From: an uncultured Clostridia bacterium
GTDB taxonomy: Bacteria > Bacillota > Clostridia > Oscillospirales > Acutalibacteraceae
Length of the DNA: 34,487 nt
NCBI GenBank assembly: GCA_947627725.1
Contig: CANQXE010000024.1
Span: 1-34,487 of the forward strand
Reading direction: 5' to 3'
The translations under genes and the position numbers were made by a program. Below the pieces are notes generated by a model. The model did no database searches. It saw nothing but the letters and a program-made list of their open reading frames with translations, and was not told the DNA's origin. Shown piece by piece: positions 1-5,569 of the stretch; the first letter of the stretch is position 1, and each line of letters begins with the position of its first letter.

Positions 1-106
1 GAACTCGCAGTTCTACACAATAATTAAGTCTGAAATTTGTTGAATAGTAACTTTAAAAATTTGAAAAATCAACTTGATTTGCAAAAAACACTTATTTTTA
101 GTGCAA

Positions 107-143
107 AAAAAAGCAGTGCATTCAAACGAATGCACTGCTTTTT
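107..143. terminator. Bidirectional intrinsic terminator after the XRE gene
   Basis: A perfect 12-bp stem (AAGCAGTGCATT, 111-122, with AATGCACTGCTT, 129-140) closes a 6-nt loop. A runs flank it on the left and T residues on the right, so it can work in both directions. It lies just past the stop of the minus-strand XRE gene and is the natural end of that transcript. Nothing else is recognisable in bases 1-106. Confidence 0.8.
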
Positions 144-183
144 ATATTTGATACATATCTTACTGATTATAAAAATACACTTT

Positions 184-426
184 TCAAAATTTTTTATTAT
201 CATATTCTCTCATAAACAGCAATAATTTTCTCCAATATTTATAATGCGGTTTGGCTTGTCCGAGTTCCCATAGTTGAAGGGCGTTGATTGAGATACCTGT
301 TAATTTTGATAACTCTGTACGCTTTAGATTGTGCCTTTTTCTAAAATTTTTGATTTTGGCAGGGTTGTACAAATTAGCATTTGGATTTATGGTTACTTTG
401 ACGAAGTTTATATTCTTTTCAGCCAT
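184..426 (-). CDS. Small XRE/Cro-type helix-turn-helix protein
   Basis: An 80-residue protein from ATG 426; a GTG at 438 would add four residues. Residues about 25-65 look like a Cro/CI-type DNA-binding helix-turn-helix, with the segment LSKLTGISINALQLWELG matching the recognition region. The basic N-terminus (KNFRKRHNLKRTEL) fits DNA binding. No clear ribosome site precedes either start, and the 5' end overlaps the last codons of the truncated feoB in another frame. The gene was therefore probably brought against feoB by a rearrangement and may be expressed by read-through or coupling from feoAB. It ends before a strong terminator. The function of the regulator and its targets are unknown. 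Confidence 0.65.
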   Translation of the reverse strand: MAEKNINFVKVTINPNANLYNPAKIKNFRKRHNLKRTELSKLTGISINALQLWELGQAKPHYKYWRKLLLFMREYDNKKF

Positions 427-1805
427 AGGAGTTGCCACAGTGTTGGCGGAGGGAATCTTCCGTTGCAGGGGGATAGTGAGTTTGTAATGATTGCGACTAA
501 ACGCTCTCGGGGTGAATCAATAATCCTGCATCCTGTTACACCGACCGCATTACAGCCGTAGCCCATACATGTAGTAAGCGCCTGTTTTCCGCAAGCGCCG
601 CAACGTTCAAACGCTCCGTCAAGATTGAACGCTATACGAGGCAGTATACCGAAATCCTCAAGAAGCGCAAACAATGGAAAAAAGATTGCCATAGGCGGCA
701 GCATCACCGCGACAACCCACAAAAGCACTCTGAGTACACCGTTGACAAGCAGGCTGACAATCGTTTGCGAAACACCTAAATTAATCATTGAATCGGCAAG
801 CCACACCTCAAAGCGGTCAAAAGCTGTTCGCAAAAAATCGGACGGATAGTTTGAGCCTGCTATTGTTATCCATAAAACAACGCCGAAAAGCAGCAGCATT
901 ACAGGTATTGACGTATATTTCCCCATCAGTATTCTGTCAAGCTTTTTTTCTCTCTGCTCTTTCTTTGAGGGAAGTTGTTTTACGGTATGCTCAACAATGC
1001 TGTTAGTTACATCAAAAATTGATGAGGTAATTGACTTGACAAAATTATCATTATTTAAGCCGAGCTGTGCCAAATCACACTTTGCTTTGTTCAGATTACC
1101 GCGCAGAGTACCATTAAGAAAAATACCGTCACCAAAGTGCTTTTTAAAGGAGCGGTTAAAGCTGTCGTCATTTTCAAGAAGTCTAAGAGCGAAAAAACGA
1201 AGATTTTTATCTGTGTCAACAGTACACTTAAGTCCTTTTGTAACCTGCTTGACCGCACTTTCAATATCATTAATATAAAACAAGGTTTTCACCTCGTTTT
1301 TAACTGTACCGTTTGATACAAGATGCACCTGCTCTAAAAGTTCATTAATTCCCTTTCCGCTTCTTGCGGTTGCCTTCACAACAGGCACGCCCAAAAATCT
1401 TGAGAGTCCCTGTATATCAACATCTATATTCTTTTTTCTTGCCTCATCCGCTAAGTTTAGGAGCACAACAACCTTATCCGTTACCTCAATAACCTGAAGC
1501 ACAAGATTAAGATTACGCAAAAGATTTGTGGCGTCAACAACACACACAACGCAATCATAATCCTCAAAGCAAAGGTAATCCCTCGCAAGCCGTTCCTCCT
1601 CGCTTGAGGAAAGCAGGCTGTATGTACCGGGCAAATCTATAAGCTCGTAATTTGAAAACTTATAGTAATATTCGCCCTTGGCAATGTCAACGGTCTTTCC
1701 CGTCCAGTTGCCTGTATGCTGATGAGAGCCTGTTATTTCATTAAAAACCGTGCTTTTACCCACATTCGGGTTACCCATTAAAAGCACTCTCTTTTTTCTT
1801 TTCAC
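408..1805 (-). CDS. feoB: FeoB ferrous iron transporter, 3'-truncated
   Basis: The N-terminal GTPase domain is complete: G1 GNPNVGKS (11-18), G3 DLPG (57-60), G4 NLAD (117-120). It is followed by a helical domain and the first membrane and gate segments, including LLEDFGILPRIAF and GYGCNAVGVTG. The protein is 465 residues, against the roughly 600-800 usual for FeoB. It stops soon after PCNGRFP, the point where the second gate and remaining membrane helices should begin. The last residues (about PPTLWQLLWLKRI) do not continue as a transporter. The start is GTG at 1805, overlapping the feoA stop by 4 nt (GTGA), so translation is coupled. The G domain could still bind nucleotide, but iron transport is unlikely. 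A complete second feoB lies at 5570-7984. Confidence 0.8.
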   Translation of the reverse strand: MKRKKRVLLMGNPNVGKSTVFNEITGSHQHTGNWTGKTVDIAKGEYYYKFSNYELIDLPGTYSLLSSSEEERLARDYLCFEDYDCVVCVVDATNLLRNLNLVLQVIEVTDKVVVLLNLADEARKKNIDVDIQGLSRFLGVPVVKATARSGKGINELLEQVHLVSNGTVKNEVKTLFYINDIESAVKQVTKGLKCTVDTDKNLRFFALRLLENDDSFNRSFKKHFGDGIFLNGTLRGNLNKAKCDLAQLGLNNDNFVKSITSSIFDVTNSIVEHTVKQLPSKKEQREKKLDRILMGKYTSIPVMLLLFGVVLWITIAGSNYPSDFLRTAFDRFEVWLADSMINLGVSQTIVSLLVNGVLRVLLWVVAVMLPPMAIFFPLFALLEDFGILPRIAFNLDGAFERCGACGKQALTTCMGYGCNAVGVTGCRIIDSPRERLVAIITNSLSPCNGRFPPPTLWQLLWLKRI

Positions 1806-2023
1806 AAAACCACTCCTATCTTGTCTGCATCTTTTTTACGAAGCGCGACCTTGCAGCCGCGCAAATTATATGCAATAGGTGATCCGAGTGCGCTCACATT
1901 AACACAAGCAATATTCTGTCCCGCAATAAAACCCATATCAAACAGTCTTCTGGAAAGAGCCGAGTCACTTTCAATTTTTGTTATAGTAGCAATTTGATTT
2001 TCTTTCATATCGGATAGTGTCAT
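1802..2023 (-). CDS. feoA: FeoA-family protein partnered with the truncated feoB
   Basis: A 73-residue FeoA, a small SH3-like cytoplasmic protein thought to interact with FeoB and support ferrous iron uptake. The family pattern is clear: residues for a compact beta barrel with RRLFDMGFIAGQ in the middle and SPIAYNLRGCKVALRKKDADKI at the C-terminus. An AGGTGAT ribosome site sits 4 nt before the ATG at 2023. It overlaps the following feoB by 4 nt, a classic feoAB operon. With feoB cut short, this feoA may have lost its partner, although it could in principle serve the complete FeoB elsewhere in the window. No GTTAG-N6-CTAAC box like those of the second iron locus is seen upstream. Confidence 0.85.
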   Translation of the reverse strand: MTLSDMKENQIATITKIESDSALSRRLFDMGFIAGQNIACVNVSALGSPIAYNLRGCKVALRKKDADKIGVVL

Positions 2024-2064
2024 AAAATCACCTATGGTATTTTATGAAAGGAAATTTTAATAGT

Positions 2065-2076
2065 GCATAATTATGC
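2065..2076. promoter_or_regulatory. Perfect 12-bp palindrome in a divergent intergenic region
   Basis: GCATAATTATGC is a perfect palindrome midway between feoA (leftward) and the aldehyde dehydrogenase (rightward), with AATA and TATT flanks that nearly extend it. It lies immediately upstream of the predicted rightward -35 element. It could be an operator for either gene; the binding protein is unknown. Confidence 0.35.
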
Positions 2077-2078
2077 TA

Positions 2079-2107
2079 TTGAAATATTGCGATTATAATG
2101 ATAGAAT
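2079..2107 (+). promoter_or_regulatory. Predicted sigma-A promoter of the aldehyde dehydrogenase gene
   Basis: A TTGAAA -35 element and a TAGAAT -10 element are separated by exactly 17 nt. The start codon lies about 38 nt downstream of the -10, with AAAGAGG as ribosome site. Confidence 0.5.
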
Positions 2108-2145
2108 AGTAAAGATAAAATTTATTTTTTAAAGAGGTATAATAT

Positions 2146-3651
2146 ATGGAAAAGCTTAAGTATTTTGTTAACGGAGAATTTAAGGATTCCAAGACAGACG
2201 TCTGGTATGATCTTCACAATCCGTCAACAGGTGAAATCACAGGTCAGGCTCCTTGCTGTACAAACGATGAGGTGCTTGAGGCAATTGAGGCGGCAAAGGC
2301 TGCTTATCCCGCTTGGCGCGCAACTCCCGCAAGAAAAAGAGTACAAATTCTTTACAGGGTAAGAGAGCTTCTTCTTGAGCATATGGACGAACTTACAATG
2401 CTTGTCTGTGAAGAAAACGGAAAAACCTGGGGTGAGGCTCAGGGCGATGTAGGAAAGGCGCAGGAGGGTACAGAGCTTGCTATTCAGGCTCCGTCACTTA
2501 TGATGGGTGAAAGCCTTATGGACGCGTCAACAGGCTTTGACACGGTTAAGTACCGTGAGCCTATGGGTGTTTTTGCGGGCATTGTTCCTGTCAATTTCCC
2601 GGCTATGATTCCATTCGGCTGGATGGCTCCCGTATGTGTTGCCTGCGGTAACACTATGGTGCTTAAGGCTGCGTCGCTTACACCGAGAACTGCTATGAGA
2701 ATAGGTGAGCTTTATAAAGAGGCAGGTATCCCCGACGGAGTTATCAACATCGTTACCTGCTCAAGAAATGAGATTAATACAATTCTTGAACATCCTGATG
2801 TTAAGGGTATCACCTTCGTAGGCTCAACTCCCGTAGGTCTTAAGATTTACGAGAAGGCTGCGTCAACGGGTAAGAGATGTCAAGCGCTCTGCCAAGCAAA
2901 AAACCATGCTCTTATCCTTGAGGACTGTGCACTTGAAAGAACGGTCGCAGGCGTTATCAACTCCGCATACGGCTGTGCTGGTCAGAGATGTATGGCTCTT
3001 TCCTGCTGTGTTGTTCAGGAGTCAATTGCCGATAAATTTGTTGCCGAGCTTAAAGCACAGGCAAAGAATATTAACTGCGGTCCGGCGTGGGATAAGTCAA
3101 CACGTCTTGGTCCTATTACATATGAAAAGCACTACAAGGAGGTCCTTGCAGATATTCAAAAGGGTATTGACGAGGGCGCAACGCTTGTGCTTGACGGACG
3201 TAATCCCGAAGTTCCCGAGGGATATGAGAACGGCTATTTTGTAGGTCCTACCATTTTTGACAACGTAACCGAGGATATGACAATCGGCAGTGACGAGGTA
3301 TTCGGTCCTGTCCTCTGCATAAAGAGATGCAAGGATTTTGACGATGGACTTGCTATTATGAACGCAAATCCGTATGCGAACGGCTCAGTTATTTACACGC
3401 AGAGCGGTTACTACGCACGCCAGTTTGCAAGATTCACCGATGGCGGTCAGGTTGGTATTAACGTAGGTATTCCCGTACCTGTCGGCTTTATTCCCTTCAG
3501 CGGTCATAAGCAGAGCTTTTTCGGAGATCTCCATTGTCTTGGTAAAGACGCTTACCGTTTCTTCACAGAGAGCAAATCAGTTACACAGCACTGGTTTGAC
3601 GAAGAGGAAAAGAAGGCAAAAGAGGTTGATACCTGGGACGGTCTTCTTTAA
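2146..3651 (+). CDS. mmsA: CoA-acylating methylmalonate-semialdehyde dehydrogenase (MmsA/IolA type)
   Basis: A 501-residue NAD-dependent aldehyde dehydrogenase. Members of this family oxidise malonate or methylmalonate semialdehyde to acetyl-CoA or propionyl-CoA, at the end of inositol, valine or beta-alanine breakdown. Visible signatures are PVNFPAM (148-154, oxyanion Asn150), QAKNH (250-254), where this CoA-dependent branch lacks the usual general-base Glu, the nucleophile Cys282 in GQRCMA, and a C-terminal GHKQSFFGDLH segment. The ATG at 2146 follows AAAGAGG. The gene appears monocistronic, between its own promoter and a strong terminator, with no inositol genes beside it. The class call is firm, but the true aldehyde substrate is open; a link to the sugar-kinase/aldolase locus at 12.7-18 kb is conceivable but only inferred. 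Confidence 0.85.
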   Translation: MEKLKYFVNGEFKDSKTDVWYDLHNPSTGEITGQAPCCTNDEVLEAIEAAKAAYPAWRATPARKRVQILYRVRELLLEHMDELTMLVCEENGKTWGEAQGDVGKAQEGTELAIQAPSLMMGESLMDASTGFDTVKYREPMGVFAGIVPVNFPAMIPFGWMAPVCVACGNTMVLKAASLTPRTAMRIGELYKEAGIPDGVINIVTCSRNEINTILEHPDVKGITFVGSTPVGLKIYEKAASTGKRCQALCQAKNHALILEDCALERTVAGVINSAYGCAGQRCMALSCCVVQESIADKFVAELKAQAKNINCGPAWDKSTRLGPITYEKHYKEVLADIQKGIDEGATLVLDGRNPEVPEGYENGYFVGPTIFDNVTEDMTIGSDEVFGPVLCIKRCKDFDDGLAIMNANPYANGSVIYTQSGYYARQFARFTDGGQVGINVGIPVPVGFIPFSGHKQSFFGDLHCLGKDAYRFFTESKSVTQHWFDEEEKKAKEVDTWDGLL

Positions 3652-3683
3652 TCCGAACAGACTAAGTGAAAATCATATATGTT

Positions 3684-3720
3684 ATATCCCGAAATACATC
3701 AAGTATTTCGGGATATTTTA
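3684..3720 (+). terminator. Intrinsic terminator of the aldehyde dehydrogenase gene
   Basis: A perfect 14-bp stem (ATATCCCGAAATAC, 3684-3697, with GTATTTCGGGATAT, 3703-3716) and a 5-nt loop, followed by TTTTA, 32 nt after the stop codon. Confidence 0.9.
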
Positions 3721-3813
3721 TGGTGTTATTCAGATATGCAAAAGCACAAAAAATCGGGTAAAAAAGCTGCACCCCTGATAAAATGTAGTCAGACGTAAGA
3801 AAGGAATGGCTTT

Positions 3814-4716
3814 ATGAATTGGATTGACAGTTTACAGCAGGCAATAAACTATATTGAGGATAATATCACCGAAAAGCTTGATATTGAAGAAATCGCGGCG
3901 CGCAGCTTTTCTTCGTCATATCACTTTCAGCGGATATTTAGTATTCTTTGCGGATATACGCTTGGAGAATATATCAGAAACCGAAGATTATCTCTTGCGG
4001 GAGCTGAGCTTCAGCGAGGTGAAATAAAGGTAATTGACGCCGCTGTAAAATACGGCTATGAAAGTCCTGACAGCTTTGCAAAGGCTTTTCAGAAATTTCA
4101 CGGCGTAACTCCGTCGCAGGCAAAATTCAATTCCGTTAAGCTTAAAAACTTTTCTCGACTGTCTATAAAAATTTCATTGGAGGGTGGAAATATTTTGAAT
4201 TACAAAATCGTTAAAAAGCCGGAAATTATTATAACAGGTCTTAAGAGGCGTTTTGACGGCTCACCTGCCGACAGGTATGAGCAACAGCACGGCTTTATGG
4301 TAAACGGCAACACAAGATTTATAAGATTTGCCTTGCAGGGGATGGCTAAGGACTGTGATACAGAGTACTGTGTTATTTCCGATATTGATGACAAGGGATA
4401 CTCATTTACTATCGGATCGGCTATCCCTGACTTTTACAACAAACATCTCAGAGAAACGGTAGGCGAATATTCAAATTTACTTGACATTATAAAAATTCCG
4501 GAAAACACATATGTTTCGGTAGAGACTGAAAGAAGCGTATTCTGTATGGATGAACATCTTGATTTGAGAAAACGCCTTGTAAATGAGTGGCTGGCAAATT
4601 CCGATTACATTATTGCAGACGCACCTGAAATAACCATTATACATTTATACAATAATCACAAAGATAACAGCTATGTTGAATTGCTGATACCTATTGAAAA
4701 AAAGACAGATAAATAA
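3814..4716 (+). CDS. AraC-family regulator with C-terminal GyrI-like ligand-binding domain
   Basis: 300 residues in two parts. Residues about 5-105 form a double helix-turn-helix AraC DNA-binding domain (IEEIAARSFSSSYHFQRIF, then VIDAAVKYGYESPDSFAKAFQKFHGVTPSQ). Residues about 125-295 resemble the GyrI/Rob effector-binding fold, which captures small hydrophobic or aromatic molecules. This architecture is typical of multidrug or small-molecule sensors that activate nearby or distant efflux and detoxification genes. The start ATG at 3814 is preceded by AGAAAGGA. The gene stands alone between the aldehyde dehydrogenase terminator and its own terminator, with no obvious transporter target beside it, so its regulon cannot be read from context. 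Confidence 0.85.
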   Translation: MNWIDSLQQAINYIEDNITEKLDIEEIAARSFSSSYHFQRIFSILCGYTLGEYIRNRRLSLAGAELQRGEIKVIDAAVKYGYESPDSFAKAFQKFHGVTPSQAKFNSVKLKNFSRLSIKISLEGGNILNYKIVKKPEIIITGLKRRFDGSPADRYEQQHGFMVNGNTRFIRFALQGMAKDCDTEYCVISDIDDKGYSFTIGSAIPDFYNKHLRETVGEYSNLLDIIKIPENTYVSVETERSVFCMDEHLDLRKRLVNEWLANSDYIIADAPEITIIHLYNNHKDNSYVELLIPIEKKTDK

Positions 4717-4721
4717 AATAT

Positions 4722-4762
4722 GAGAGGCAAAAGCTATTATTAGGCTTCCGCCTCTCTTTTTT
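4722..4762 (+). terminator. Intrinsic terminator of the AraC-type gene
   Basis: GAGAGGC (4722-4728) pairs with GCCTCTC (4750-4756), with an inner AAGC/GCTT pairing, followed by a run of six T after TC. It starts 5 nt after the stop codon. Confidence 0.8.
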
Positions 4763-4765
4763 ATT

Positions 4766-4866
4766 TATTATTCATAACAGATGCCCGGCTGAACCCATAC
4801 TTACCGGACTGTTGCGATACGGTCGGATACCGCAAACGAGTTTAGACACAGCTGTCGGGAATAATG
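4766..4866. other. GC-rich, potentially structured intergenic segment (candidate non-coding RNA or gene relic)
   Basis: This is part of a 317-nt stretch without a gene. It is much richer in G and C than its surroundings and has nested pairing potential. ATTATTC (4767-4773) faces GAATAAT (4859-4865). CCCG plus GCTG (484-91 of this kilobase) faces CAGC and CGGG (4849-4852 and 4856-4859) with a 3-nt bulge. An inner hairpin joins TTGCGATA (4812-4819) and TACCGCAA (4828-4835) with one mismatch. No riboswitch or RNA family was recognised and no credible reading frame was found. The remainder up to the XRE gene is AT-rich. Confidence 0.3.
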
Positions 4867-5002
4867 ATATCAAGAAGGTAAAAAGATTTATCAATTTATT
4901 TTTTAACGCATGTATTGATATACTTATTTTACTTATCTAAAAAAATATAATGCGTTTTACTTTAATGTAACGTAATTATACAACAAATATATGTTATTGT
5001 CA

Positions 5003-5021
5003 ATACGTTATATTAACGTAT
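5003..5021. promoter_or_regulatory. Palindromic operator candidate for the small XRE gene
   Basis: ATACGTTA and TAACGTAT form perfect 8-bp arms around a TAT spacer, ending 12 nt before the predicted start. A related half-site, TAACGTAA, occurs about 35 nt upstream. This position suits autorepression by the XRE protein, which is inferred from arrangement only. Confidence 0.45.
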
Positions 5022-5033
5022 CGGGTGATAAAA

Positions 5034-5291
5034 TTGAAACAGATAACCTTTGGCGGAAATAAGAATGTTATAGGCGCACGGCTATTACAAATAAGAAAAA
5101 GCAAAAATATTTCTCAAAATGATTTAGCGGCAAAAATGCAAACGATGAATGTAAATATCGACCAGCAGATGATTAGCAAAATTGAAAAAAATCAGCGTCA
5201 GGTTACTGACTACGAATTCGCCTGCCTTTGCATTTGCCTTAAAGTAAGCGCTGACGAAATGCTGAGTGATTTTAAAAAGATGATTAAATAA
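5034..5291 (+). CDS. Small XRE/Cro-type transcriptional regulator
   Basis: An 85-residue protein from TTG 5034, chosen because GGGTGAT lies 4 nt upstream; a GTG at 5025 would add three residues but lacks a ribosome site. Residues about 12-75 form a Cro/CI helix-turn-helix (ARLLQIRKSKNISQNDLAAK, then QQMISKIEKNQRQVTDYEF), followed by LKVSADEML, the usual end of this domain. No other domain is present, so it probably acts as a dimeric repressor. The palindrome just upstream suggests autoregulation. It is followed by a bidirectional terminator shared with the converging iron operon and has no partner gene, so its target beyond itself is unknown. Confidence 0.8.
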   Translation: MKQITFGGNKNVIGARLLQIRKSKNISQNDLAAKMQTMNVNIDQQMISKIEKNQRQVTDYEFACLCICLKVSADEMLSDFKKMIK

Positions 5292-5342
5292 GAAAGCGAT
5301 TTATTTTGTGTAAAATGCTTTTATTTATAAATTTTCAAAATA

Positions 5343-5385
5343 AAAAAAACGATGATGTCTGTTATAATGACATCATCGGTTTTTT
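5343..5385. terminator. Bidirectional terminator between the XRE gene and the iron operon
   Basis: A perfect 10-bp stem (CGATGATGTC, 5350-5359, with GACATCATCG, 5369-5378) with a 9-nt loop is flanked by an A run on the left and a T run on the right. It serves both converging transcripts. Confidence 0.85.
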
Positions 5386-5395
5386 CTGTAATATT

Positions 5396-5560
5396 TTATT
5401 TACAATGACCGCAATCTTGGCAATTTCCGCAATCACAGCCGCAGGAGGATTTACCTGATTTCTTATCCTTAACCATTTTTACAACAACCGCCGCAACAAC
5501 TGCTGTAACTACGAGAAGCACAATGATTGTGCCGATATTCTTTGATAAAAAAGCCAGCAT
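5396..5560 (-). CDS. FeoB-associated Cys-rich membrane protein
   Basis: A 54-residue protein, short enough to be missed by length-limited gene calling. An N-terminal hydrophobic helix (about residues 8-29, IGTIIVLLVVTAVVAAVVV) is followed by a short Lys-rich stretch and a Cys-rich tail (SSCGCDCGNCQDCGHCK, six Cys and one His). AGGTGAT lies 4 nt before the ATG, and only 9 nt separate it from the feoB stop, so it is the last gene of the iron operon. This matches the known group of small Cys-rich membrane proteins found next to feoB, which are proposed to help FeoB as a metal relay or redox partner. The exact role is not established. Confidence 0.85.
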   Translation of the reverse strand: MLAFLSKNIGTIIVLLVVTAVVAAVVVKMVKDKKSGKSSCGCDCGNCQDCGHCK

Positions 5561-5569
5561 AAAATCACC

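Noticed and set aside
37-225. 62-residue frame at the left edge
   Set aside because: It crosses the terminator stem and the end of the XRE gene on the opposite strand, and its composition is that of AT-rich non-coding DNA.
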